A stretch of DNA of 64,000 nt from Motacilla alba alba. Taxonomy: Eukaryota; Chordata; Aves; Passeriformes; Motacillidae. The stretch lies in NCBI RefSeq assembly GCF_015832195.1, contig NC_052018.1, positions 56,729,666 to 56,793,665 of the forward strand, read 5' to 3'. Shown here one piece after another: positions 1-12,200 of the stretch. The notes under the pieces were generated by a model, which searched no databases, was not told the DNA's origin, and saw only the letters and a program-made list of their open reading frames with translations. Made by a program: the position numbers and the translations under genes. The first letter of the stretch is position 1; the number at the start of each line of letters is the position of its first letter.

Positions 1-1995
1 TTTGACTGTGATCCATCCCCTACTGCCTTCTGAATTAAGTGATGCTACAAATACACTTATTATGTTTTATGATGTCTGTTCCTCAAATTATTTTAAGGAA
101 AACACTAAATGCAATTTGATGGCTATTGGGAAACACAGGAAAAACACGGCTGTGCATTTTCTTCTGCGTTGCTGATTTACACACAGTTCTCGATATCTCT
201 GCCCCATCATAAAAACATAATAGCCACTCTACGGTGTAACCACACACACAAAACCTACAAACACCAGAACAATGAAAGACCCACGACGCTGCTATTGCCA
301 GGCAGCTATAAATATCTAATATTCACACACTTTTTAAAGCAACATTTTATCTGGTTTGTTCCAGCAATGAGCTTGTTTCAACCTCTAAGGAAGTTTCACA
401 GAGACTTTTGTAACTCTTGCATTTTAATTCAAACATCATGGCTCAGGGACCAATTCTGCAGGACACCGTAATGCCTCATCTAATAAAAAAGGAAAATTTT
501 CAGTAGGCAATCCGAATCCTTGTGGAATTCTTTTCTGCCACTGAAATTTAAGTCCTCTAAGTACTTAAGCAATATTCAGCAAATATACATGATATTCACT
601 GTAATGTGATTTTAGAAAATATGTAGATTGCATTAACATAGAAACAAGGAGCATTATATAAAGTTTTTAAATTAAAAACTTTATATTTCCTTTTAAACCA
701 CTGAAGTGCTTGAGAGTTTTATCCTTTTTTTATAAATTTAAAACCCCAGCAGCAATGTCAGAAGAATAAAAACTCTACTGATACCAAAAAGCAGTTCTAA
801 AAATGAATGCATCAACCGTATTTTTGAACAAAAGGTAAAAACTCTTTGCCATTGTGCCACGCTCATAATTTGTTAAAGAAATTTTAGGGTGAAGGCTCTA
901 ATTTTAATACTGAAGGATCATAAACCTTTTTAAATTTCAGATATTTTTGTTACTTTTATATGAAATGAATGCAGAAAACTAGCACCACAGTGACACTGTG
1001 TATAAAGGAAAAGAAGTCTCTAACCAACCATGCGGTAGGGAAGAAAAAAAATTATAGAAGCAAAACAAAAGCTATTGCAATTACAAGAAAACATTATGAA
1101 AAGTTTATTTTCAACTCCTGCATTTTCATGTTTGGCTCTTATCTGATTCCTTCTGCTTAATTGTTATTTGGAACTGTGCCTTGGAAGACTCTACTGCTGC
1201 CTCTCCTCTCAATTTGGAAAGTGTGGCAAAGCAGCTCTATTCAGCTTCAGAGCAGTGAACATAATTGGAGCCCTAGTTCGCAAGCATGAAAGGAGGTGCT
1301 GTGCCTTTGATTAGAACTACCATCTCTCCGTGGTGTTTATCTGAAGTGTTATTTCTGTCTTCAGTGTCGACAATGGCAAATTAACATTTTACAATGCTTT
1401 CCAATGAGCTCCCAGATCTTGGCTACTGCTCAGCTCTCCCTGATGTGGAGCCTGATGTCACGCTCTGCCCTTGTTTTAAATATGACCCAGGACATTTTAA
1501 GAAATGTAAGATGTCGAGATTTTTCCCCATTATAAAATCTCTAAATGCCACATGTCACACAGGATGATGAGCTGGAACACACTGCAGGGACATGAGAGGT
1601 GGGGAGCCTGGACAGAACCAGGCAGCCGCAGGACTGAGGCAATTTTACACCACCTCTGACTGGGGAAAGAAACATTACTAAGTTTCCAGTACACACATGC
1701 AAGCCCCATTTAGGGCAAGGCTCCAGGCAGAGGAAAGTTAGGACTGCTGGCAAATAGCAACTACCAGTGGGGCAAAAAGGGAGGATTTGCTGCTGTGCTT
1801 TACTCAAAAGAAAAAAGTTTACCGATCTTTCTGGCTTCAAAACATGTGCAAGGAAGATATTACAATATACAGCAACAAGTCCTCTGCATCTGGGTGCATT
1901 TCACACATCAGTGCCCAGCATTGTTATTTTCACTTCTTTTTTTAATGGAATCAAGTGCCCTGTCTACTAAATAAGGACTTTCTAATTTTATGTTA

Positions 1996-2001
1996 TTTAT
2001 T
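1996..2001 (-). terminator. Candidate distal polyadenylation signal (AATAAA)
   Basis: A second exact minus-strand AATAAA lies about 1 kb past the stop codon. It would give a roughly 1-kb 3' UTR if used. Nothing else in the sequence distinguishes it from chance in AT-rich DNA. Confidence 0.25.
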
Positions 2002-2919
2002 GCTTCAGAGGGGGAGGAGAAAGAATTTCCTAGCAGAGTAAAAATAAACTGGACATCATCAGCCAGAAAAAATACCAACACTAACTGATAGAAAGTGTTT
2101 TGTTTAATATAAAACATAAATTATTTAACATCGTAGATAATTAGTGAAGTCATTAATAAATTTCACAAAATAATACTCAAGTAAAAAAATAGAGTAATGA
2201 TGCTTAGAAGTGAATAAAGACTACAAGTAAAACAAACAGCATAGTTGGATATGAAATATTTCATTCAGACAGAAGAAAGTATATTTGGCAAGACTGCTGC
2301 CAAAGCAGCCAGGAATTCTGACAAAACTGCAAAGAATCTTTACTATGTGCAGCACACCTCATTTGAAAAATACAACTGCCTGGAATTTGCAACACTAATT
2401 AATTTTGATAAGAACAAGTAGTCCTACTGAAGACAGTGTAGTTGCATAGGTAGTTACTCCACAACTCCCTTCAGAGCTGCAAAATGCAGTCCAAATCCAT
2501 ATTTGATGTCAGGAAAATATTTTTTGAAAGCTTGTGCCTTCAGGTACACCTTAAGGTCAGCACTCCTTTGGTATTTTACCATTCTGAACACTCTTCTACT
2601 TAACTTACAGCACACTTTAAAATGCTACTTTAATAACTTATGTAGTGGTTGGGCATGTTTTGCTCTAGATCACACTTTTTCACTTGATTCTTTGCTTGCA
2701 ATGGATCTACAGCCTACACAAATGCCTAAGTGACAGTTTAATCAGATATCAAATTAGGAAACATTGTATTTGACAGTTTCAGTTCTTTTCCAGTCCAGCG
2801 AGGAGCTGAACCTTCAAGTTCTGCTGATTTCAAGGAAGCCAGGGCAAAAGTCATCCAAAACAGGTTTGCACTATTGATAAGTCATAACTGGTACCATTTT
2901 GCATATTTAAGTATTTTAA

Positions 2920-2925
2920 TTTATT
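2920..2925 (-). terminator. Candidate AHI1 polyadenylation signal (AATAAA)
   Basis: An exact AATAAA hexamer reads on the minus strand about 85 bases after the stop codon at 3010. No clear GT-rich downstream element is seen, and a further AATAAA is present at 1996-2001, so the real cleavage site is uncertain. Confidence 0.35.
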
Positions 2926-3009
2926 TGTTTGTTGTTAATCCCAGAAGAGAGATCTTAATTGAAGCCTTCAACGCGTGTAATGAACATCGCCCCAGTATTC
3001 AGAAATAAA

Positions 3010-3247
3010 TTACGCCTCTGCGTCATGGCGCTCGAGCTCAAAGGCAATATTTGTCCTTCCATTTGTGCTTAAGTTTGAGCCTCTCACTGCCTTTTTCTTT
3101 TTCTTCTTCAATTCCACCCCACGGGATGCAGGTTCGTTTTCAACACCATTAGTTGTAACTGATGACAGAGGAGTATCGACGCTCATTAAGTTGTGCTGAT
3201 TTTCTCTCTCATTCCTTTGTATCCTTTTCTTCTTTTTCTTTGTACCT
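3010..3247 (-). CDS. AHI1: AHI1 last coding exon: lysine-rich C-terminus and stop codon
   Basis: The exon starts with one base that completes a Gln codon, followed by 78 codons and a TAA stop at 3012-3010. It encodes [20 protein letters not shown], a Ser/Thr-rich middle, [17 protein letters not shown] and a tail [13 protein letters not shown]. The two lysine runs could serve as nuclear localisation or polyanion-binding signals; that is inference. Only phase 2 keeps this long frame open, matching the upstream exon. The acceptor TTCCTCTAG is followed at once by a second AG two bases on. The mammalian AHI1 tail is also basic but ends differently (RKVTLIE in human), so the tail is lineage-divergent. 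Confidence 0.82.
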
Positions 3248-6200
3248 CTAGAGGAAGGTGGATATAAAAAGAGTAAAAGAAACACAAAGTTAGCCCAAAT
3301 TTAGAGCTTTTTCCACCTACAGCTGATGTGTTAGAGCAATTGTCTGCCTGTCCTCTTGAGCACAATGCTGAAACAACTACAAAAACTACTGTTCCACAGC
3401 AGAACAAAGACAGAAAAACCATGAAGACAAAATATGAGACCACTCCACTAGTCTACTTTTTATCATAGCATTGCTTTGAAAAGAACTGCTCATGATCTTA
3501 AAAATCAGCTCATCTTGATCAACAGACAACAGATGCAATTAAAAAATACAAATTACCAGTCTCCTCCTCTCATAAAAGCAATTGCACTTGTCTTTTTTCA
3601 CTTTCCTAAGCTCAGACACCAAAATGCTTACAATTAAGGAGAGACTCCTGGTTTATTTATGCAACAAGAATAAGACATGCAGGCAAAGTGCCTAAGATTA
3701 GTTTTTCCATTTTAATATACCTGAACAAGGACAGAGTCAGAAATAGCTTTAATGTCTATTTCTGCTTATCAGCCTTCATACAGTGCCAAAAGGATTGGTC
3801 AAGCTCCTGTATTCCAGTTGATGCCTGTGACAGGTCTTACACATGATGGCAGGGATTATGCAGATGTTACACCACTTTTACCATGAATTCCCACTCTTGG
3901 CAGAAGTTGTAACTTTAACTATAAATACTTAACCATACTTCGACTCTTAACCTTTCAAAGGAAGGTCTTTGTTCAAAATTTGTATTGTACCTAGCACAAA
4001 AGGGTCTTGGTTTATGTCCTGAGCTGTTTAGTGCTGCTGAAACACATAAGCAAATGGATGAATCAAGACTGAAGAATGTAATGTGTGTCTTCTCCACAAA
4101 AATGGTGTTACAAGTGCTGCACTGTTGATGATACTGTCCTAATGTAATCAGGTTTTATAGATGAAAATGTTTACACATCAGCCTTGCTAATGAACTGATG
4201 AATATCTGCCTGTAGTTGGAACTTTTTTTAAAGCTAAACTGTATACTCATGAATATGTGGATTGCTGCAGCTCTACTACTAGAACATCCTAAGGAAAAGG
4301 TTTGGGAATCTGAGGACCTTTGTGTTAGGATTCTTAGAACAATTTGAGGAGTACTGCTGCATGAGGAAACTAGGGTACAGAGTAGTAATTATTCAGTGTT
4401 GTAAGTACCAATGTACCAAGCCCAGTGTTCAGCTGGGTCTCATGTAAATTTATGCAGAGCACGACCTAGTGCAGCTCAAGAAAACCATACAATGGGAACA
4501 CGTGCAAGGACATACTGGCTGTGCTGACAAGTAGCAGCTAACCATTACTAATCAAAGGGTAAGGTTACTATGCTATTTCCAATATAAAGCTACTCTAATT
4601 TTGAGAAATAGTTTTCATCTTTTTATTATCTGAACATCAGATGGGATGATGTATCAGAACTTAAATTAAAATCACTCAGCATAATTTCTCTGTTTCTTCT
4701 AGAGTCTGCAGAAGACAAGTCAACTGCTTGGCTAAGATAAAAGTCCACTGTCATCTTGTATAGAATTTGTTTTCCTATTGCAAAAGCATATTTTTCACCT
4801 AGAAATTCTCAATAAACAGACATTTCATAAGGACTTGTCATTCATGTTCTTTTACAGCAGGTATTGTGGCTGTAGTGAACAATACTGTTCTAATAAGAAA
4901 CCAGTAAACATTAATTTGTCTTTGCATGTTGTGCAGGTATTAAAGTTTCACTTCTCCATACTGAAAGCGTGTACTTGACAACCACTTGATGCTTAGGAAT
5001 CACGCAGTAAATAAATCTCATATCATATATGTCAATGTGACATGAATATTAAGAGTATTTTCACAGAAAACAGGAAAACAACAGCATGTTTTAGGTGGAG
5101 CAACTATTTAAGTACAGATTGGACTGGATCTCAAGTCATGTTGATATTGCTGTTAGATGCTGAAATATAAACCTTTTCCAGTTAGGATGACAACAATTGC
5201 ATGTATGTAAATTTTTAAGGATATTTCAAGATGCATCGACTGCAGTGAGCAAGAAAACTAGAGTCCTGGCAGGTCATGTTTTTGGTAACAGTAAAGTGAG
5301 AGTTTTCATGAAAAATAGGCAGCCCTGTTTCTGAGCTGTTTTATTATCTGATGTGTGCTGCATAGATACCTATAAACAGAAATACTGACACTTTTTCACA
5401 CTAGTGGCATCAGCAGTGTCAGAGGATTCTTTTCTAGCTTCAAAATAAGGCAACAGCTTGTAGTCTTTTCTGAAAAAAAACTGGTCCATGTGGTCACTGC
5501 TGTGAAGTGCTATGTCATGGAGCATGCATGATTTCAGACTGGAATCTCCATGATGCTCCTGCTCTCTACAGTTCAGGATAAGGGAGCACACATTCCAGTG
5601 ATTCAAGCATGTAGGTGTCTTCCCTCACCTTTTTGAAACAAAACAGAAGTAATTTTTGGGCTCTATTCCCTCAGTGTGATATCTTCTCAGGATAGCCCTA
5701 GTTTCAATTAAAATGAAAATCTGTATTTGGTATGACTCAAAGTTCTTGGATCTTCTTAAATAATTTGTGATTCCACATTTTAAATCTGTGGTCCCACATT
5801 TTTCAGTGGATGCCCTGGAAAGGTCACTCAAAATAATTGTTTCCTGAAGTCCTACCAATGGAGTTGAGTTATCCCAAATTTTTGATACTGACTTTTAACA
5901 GACTGTGTCAACTGTCACAGTAACTGTGCTTTTAAGGCATTTCCTTCCTTAAATATACTGAATATACTACCAGAATAGTTGTGTCCAAAATTCAACACTG
6001 AATTCTGTCAATGTGTAGTTGTACAGCCCACTCCTCATTGTGCTTGAGGGTTAAACTTTCCACTCACAATTTATGTTCAAATAGAGATACAGCTGGAGAT
6101 AGAAAATTCAGATTTAGTATCTACTGATAATCTACACCATCTAAATACTCTACATTATGCTGTGAATGCAGATACATACCTGAAAAGGCAGGTTCAAATG

Positions 6201-9200
6201 AGGCATGTATCTGCATTCACAGCATAATGTAGATCATTTATATAAGGAAGGAACCAGTCTGGAAAATGATCAATGGAATAACTTTGTTTAGGTGACAGAC
6301 ACAATGGCAAACATGGGAAGTATTTTCAGATATCAATTTTTGAAGCAAAATGGTTGCAAAAGCTAAAGCTATTGTGGAAGCTCCTGTTCAGAATGCTGAG
6401 ATCTTATCTGCTTACAGCTTTCATGCAACAGAGAGCTACAATTTTTAAGAAATGCAAGTGTCATCATCAAAGGTGTGGCTGGCATTTTTTAGAATGTGAA
6501 AACCTTTTGGAATTTACATTAATTCATTTTTAGAAGGTGTAAAAATATCTTTCAGTCTGCAGCAATAAATCCTCCTATATGGCTAAGGGATGCCAGTGAG
6601 CAACCACATATCCCTGAGTTTTGATTGCCGTGTGCATTACAGTCCTTGCTCTTCTGGGGATGTGCATATGTATATGAACTGTTATTTCCTTCACATTTTG
6701 GGTGTAACGCACTCTCCCACTGATCACCCTAAAGCTAACTTCTTGTTTTGCTTGACAAAAAAAATCAACCCTTCCAACATTTCTCACAGTTTTCAAAACA
6801 ACAGTTGTAGGAATAACACTGCAAATTGTTTTAAGCATTTCTTGCTTACTGTGTTGAGGGTGAGTCTCTATCTGTGTCATGTTTGGAGATAAATTTCAGG
6901 TTCTCTGACTTACTGGTGACTGGTGACATCTGTAAAAAAGACAATAAAAGCAGGAAAGTAAAAAGACAACAGACAACGGGGCCAACACATGTGCATAGAA
7001 AACCCACCAGCTTCCTGAATAAAGAGAGAATATACCTCGTTTGAAAAAGAATGTCTATCAGCCATAAAATGTTAACTCCTATGTGGTTACAAACAAGGAA
7101 ACAGTGCCCTTCTATAAAAAAAAAAAAGGCTGCTTGCAAATAAAATACAGTTTTCAGGTATGTGTAGAAAAAAGAGGGTATGAATCTGCTTGAAGCCACC
7201 TTAAAACACACATTGTTTTAAAAGAATTATTTGTGCTTCTACAAGTAAAAAAGCAGAATGCTATAAAGCCTTCTTATTGCATAGTTTTCACAAGAAAAAC
7301 CTGTCTTTTTTAATCCTGCAAGTTTCATTCAAAAGCAGTTCAAATCACTCCAGGTTACTTTGTAGTTCAGGGCTAAAAAGATTCCCCAAATCTGGAAAAG
7401 TAAACTTCCCCAAATCTCTCACTTGCAAAGTAATTAGAGGGTCTCTGTACAACTGGCTAGCTCTACAAATAAACCTAATTCTAACAGGTCTCAAACTTAA
7501 TGGAAGAATTCCCATAAGGAAATGTGAATGCCCTTCCTGAGTCTTCAGGGACAGGTTATTTTATCAGCTTAATATTATTTTTCTGGTGACTTAGAATAAA
7601 CAGGATCAAGCTCCCATTGACTTACTGAATTCATACATTTACACTGCACACAACAACCATGTCCAAACATTAGTCATTAGAATTAGTCTGCTGTAAAAAC
7701 ACAGATTGCTGGATTAGTTTAGACAAAAGTCAGCCTATTAGAATACAATCATGTAGCATTGGCAGGGCTAGGAAGAAAAATCATCTATTTCACACACAAA
7801 ATCCTTGTTAATACAGTAATAAACTTGAGACTAAGTCAATGGTAAAAGTAAACACAAAAGAAGGAAATATAATACCACTGATATGAAAAATACAAGGGAG
7901 TGTTGTAAAGGGAATGACTCCAAGTAATTAATACTTCCTTCAGCATTTATAACCTTGTAGTTCCTTGCCATACACAATCATGAATTCATTCTGCTTGCAG
8001 TCAAAACAAAATATTTTTCAGAAAATCCTGTGTGAATGGTGTTGAACCATTTTTACCCACATTTTTGAGTATATATTACAGAATCTTCTCACTATGTCAA
8101 TACTGTAGTCAAATATGAACCATTTCAAGAACAGTAGAGTAGAATTCCCTAAAGTGCTGCTACAGAAGCCTGACCTGTTATAAAGACTACCCTATGAATT
8201 TAATACTTTCAGACACATAAACACAGAAAATTATCCTTGTTTTACAGTTAAAAGATTAAAGTATCCAGTAAATTAAGCTGCTTAACTGAAAATTCTTATG
8301 CTCTGTTTTAAAAAGAACTAATCACATAGCCTTTCATATATAAAAGCACAGCCTTTTAGTATGAGTACCAAGGAAAGAAGAGCACACAACTGGAGACATT
8401 CAAATAGCTGTTCATCTCACATGGCAACTCATGAGAATTCCTAGGCCTGAGGAAACAGACTCCCAACACCCCACAGTACTGTTTATGACAGCTTTCTTTC
8501 TTAATTCCTACAAACTTTCAAGCATGTCACAAAGGAGGAACTAGATACTAGATCTTTATGAATCAGATCCCGCTGCCACTACCCCCGTTTGTCTGTCCCA
8601 CACACCTTTGTGTCCCTCTCAGTCTACTCCCTGACCTTCTTTTCCCATCCTAGTGATGTAAGAAGCAGCAGTACTGAAGAAACAAGGGGGTCAGTGGCAG
8701 ATGCAAGGAGACAGTGCAGGAGCTGGTGAAACAAGGGGATGAAGCATCAGGAGGAAGAAGTGGAGGCTGGGAAAACATGCACATCTTTGGCAAAGGAGGT
8801 GTGGTAACGCACACTGGGAACTCACTAAGGACATGTCAATGTCAGGAGCAAGCCAGGGAAGGCTGGAATATGGAGGAGTTGAGGAGGCTGTTGATCTCAT
8901 CTTTGTCCATTTCTAAACCTCTCAACCACTTGTTATGCATGGGCAGATCTCCCAGGAAGCTCCAAACTGCACTATTGTCACTGCCTCTGTACTAAGATGC
9001 AGTAAAGCTGGTGCTGGAACAGGCATGGTGTGAGCCAGACACTCCTCCAGATCACAGAGCTTAAATATTAATACAGCATTCTTAGGGCAGTGTTTGCTTA
9101 AAAGAAAAACACCCTAATGTTTCAGACACTTCTGAATATCTTTCTGTTCATAAGAACAAATGCTGAACACAGTACAAAAAATGAGCTTATTTGTACAGTC

Positions 9201-12200
9201 CCACTAATGGTGTTCTATTTTGTTGCCATGTTCTAATTCTCCCCCTGTTTGAGAGATATAGCCCACCAGAAGAAGAGAACATTAGTTCACATCAACTGTA
9301 GAAGCTTGGCTTTTCCAAAGGGTTTTTTTGCTTTATGATCATAGAAGTGAAAATTGTAATAAAGTACATATTTTTCTTTTCTAAAGGTCTTGCTTGCTTT
9401 ACAGCTCTTTCATTTCATACTTAACATTCTCTCTTGCTGACACATAAGAAGCAACCAAAGCAATATAAATAAAAGCAAAATACACAAAAGCATATCAAGT
9501 TCCTGATCCCTGCTATAGAATTCACAGCAGTAAATCAAGCACTAAACCCTTCCTCTGCAACTTGTGGGAGCAATCAGGTGTTTCAGAACACACTTTCCAA
9601 AAGAACCTGAAGCAGTGGGCATCTAAGGGAAATACTAAGGACATAATCCCATCCCAAATCTACGTTTTTGGTGGTGCTTTCCTCTAGGCTGTGCAGCCTA
9701 GAGGCTAGTTTTTGTCCCTAAAACTGGTCTGCAGAGATACTCTGGCAGACTGGGAGGTAGATGGACAGAATAGAGTGGTGCAGAAAATCTATTCAGATGA
9801 CTCAAGCCACGACAGTAAATGAATTTGCTCTCCAGCCTACAGAGGAACTCTCCCATAGAAGCTGTTTCTACAGAACTTCATCTAATTAAAAACTCATTGG
9901 ATCACAGATGGCAAGAATGAACATGTCTCTGTGCCTTTTCATGCTCGCCTTTAGGACACTACACTCAGTACTAACCCTGTATCTTGTTTTCTATTATGCA
10001 GTTCGTGGATAAAAGATTCACAACCATGTATTTAACCACCCAAAACTATGCCAATGCCTGCTGTCAAAACTGTTCTAACAAGTCAAGTTCAGGAGAAATG
10101 TGACACCACACCTCACTCATCATTTTCTTCCCTGCTATTCTGCCCCGTCTACACATTTCCCCATTAAATGAACAACTGGCAGAGACCTTTGCTAGCAGAA
10201 TTACAAATATTTCTTTTGCCATGACCTTCCTATTTGAAATGCAATTTACTTACAATTGCTTCCCCCCACCTTTAGTGTTTTTAAAGAACAAGCCTGTGTA
10301 AATCACACTGACTATATTCTGGCCCTTATATCTAACAGTATTAGCTTAGATGTGAGGATCTAGAAGAACCATGGCTCTGTATGCAAGACAGACATTGGCA
10401 TGAACTTCTCTCTTTTGCATAAAAGGAAAAAATCTGTTGGGTGAAAACTGTAGTCATGGCTTAACACCAGCAAATACTGCTTCTCAGAAATCAAATCCAC
10501 TACATGAGTTTTTGAGGGATAACAAAAAGAGGAGGAGTGGAGACAAGATACTTCAGATTGAAGCAGTATGGTTTATAACACCTGTTTTCAGTCTTAACGA
10601 TTTGGCCTCTGGGAATTTATACAGGATCGCAGCTTTGCATTAACATTTGCATTAAAAAGTTCAATTCTCTTCAGAATGAGGCTAAGAGGACCCATAGAGA
10701 AAAATGGGAAAGGGAGAAATGAGCTTGCTCCTGAGATAATATGTGTCACTTAACAGCATTTTTGGATCTGCTTGACCATCTCAGTGGCTCAGCCTGATTC
10801 TTCCTGTCTTTAAACAGACTGGTCACCTACAGTAAACTTATATGCATGAAGTTTCCCCTTCTCTTTTTCCCCCCAACAGGTATTCATTTGCTTAAAAACC
10901 AGGTAGCTTCTCTTTCAATGACTCAAGGAATACTACAGGCACAGGTGTAAATATTTTTTGAGACAAAACACATAGCTACTAGCTTACAAATAAAGCAGCA
11001 CCACACATGCTTAAGAGAGAGTAATTAAACTTGCACATGCATCTGACACACACGAGGGAAGGGATTCCATCCAGAGGGACCTTGAAAAGCTTGAGAGCTG
11101 GGTCTATGCAAACCTCATGAAGCTCAACAAAGCGAAGTACAAAGCCCTGTACCTGGGTTCTGGCAATCCCAGACACACCTATGGGCTGGGCTGGGAAGTG
11201 AATGAGTGCAGCCTTGTGGGGAAGGATTTGGGGGTGATGGCTGATGACAAATTCAACATGAGCCAGCCATGTGTGCTCACAGCCCAGAAGGCCAAACAAA
11301 TCCTGGGCTGTATCCAAAGGAGTGTGGTCAGCAGGTCATAGGAGGTGATTTGGCCCCTGTACTCTGCTCTTGTGAGACCCACCTGCAGTGCTGTGCCCAG
11401 TTCTGGACATGGAACTGGTGGAGCAAGTCCAGAGGAGGGTCACAAAGTTAATTAGAGGACTGGAGCACCATCCCTATGAAGACAGGCTGAGAAAGTTTGG
11501 GCTGTTCAGCCTGTAGAAGACAAGGTTGCGTGGAGAATGTGTGGAGACCTCATAACCTTTCAGTGTCTGAGGAAGGCCTACAGAGAACGTGGAGAGTGAA
11601 TCTTTCTGTGTCCTGATTTCAGCCACGGCAGGGTTAAATTCTGTGCAATAGCTGGGAGGGGCACAGACAGGACCCAGATGTGATAGGACCTCACATCATT
11701 GCCAGGGGTGGGGAAAAAATGACTCTCTTGGAGAAGGGTGTTAGGGTGCTCCTTCCAGTCCAAAACTTGGTGGGGAGAAGTCATCTGGCACTAATTTATT
11801 GCAGCAGGCTCCACAGAGAGCATCTCTGGATGTGAATCACTCTCTCTTTTGTACACTTTTGTTATTAACATTGCTGATGTTACTGTTCATTTTCTTATCT
11901 CATTGCTGTTTACAGTAAATTCTTCTTATCGCAACCCACGATCTTCACCTTTTGTGCCTCCAATTCTCAACTTCATTCTGGTGCAGTGGAGAGGGGGGTG
12001 GAGCAAGAGAGTACTGTGTGGATTGGGAGAGCCTCAGTGGGGGCACTGAACTGGGGAGTACCATTCCCACAACAGCCTTTAATGACAGGACAAGGAATAA
12101 TGGGTATACATTGAGAGGGGAAGTTTAGGTTACATATTAGGAGGAAATTTTTTACTCTGAGGGTGGAGAAACACTGAAACAGGTTGCCCAAGAAAGTTGT

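Larger units (their letters stand above)
1..3009 (-). other. AHI1 3' UTR and downstream intergenic DNA
   Basis: This region lies downstream of the AHI1 stop codon on the minus strand. The proximal part should be 3' UTR. I see no second gene: the open frames here are short and lack family motifs. In other vertebrates MYB lies beyond the 3' end of AHI1, but no MYB exon is recognisable here. The sequence is AT-rich, with AATAAA-type signals on the minus strand at two places. Confidence 0.6.

Noticed and set aside
1..3009. Possible start of the neighbouring MYB gene
   Set aside because: MYB is expected downstream of AHI1 by synteny, but no MYB-like coding sequence is present in this stretch.
3186..3443. 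85-codon minus-strand open frame overlapping the last exon acceptor
   Set aside because: It is an alternative frame across intron and exon. Its downstream part ends early, and phase with the 6850 exon selects the other frame.
11117..11341. 74-codon plus-strand open frame resembling a reverse-transcriptase end
   Set aside because: It is a remnant of the CR1 ORF2 within a truncated, interrupted copy, not a functional gene.
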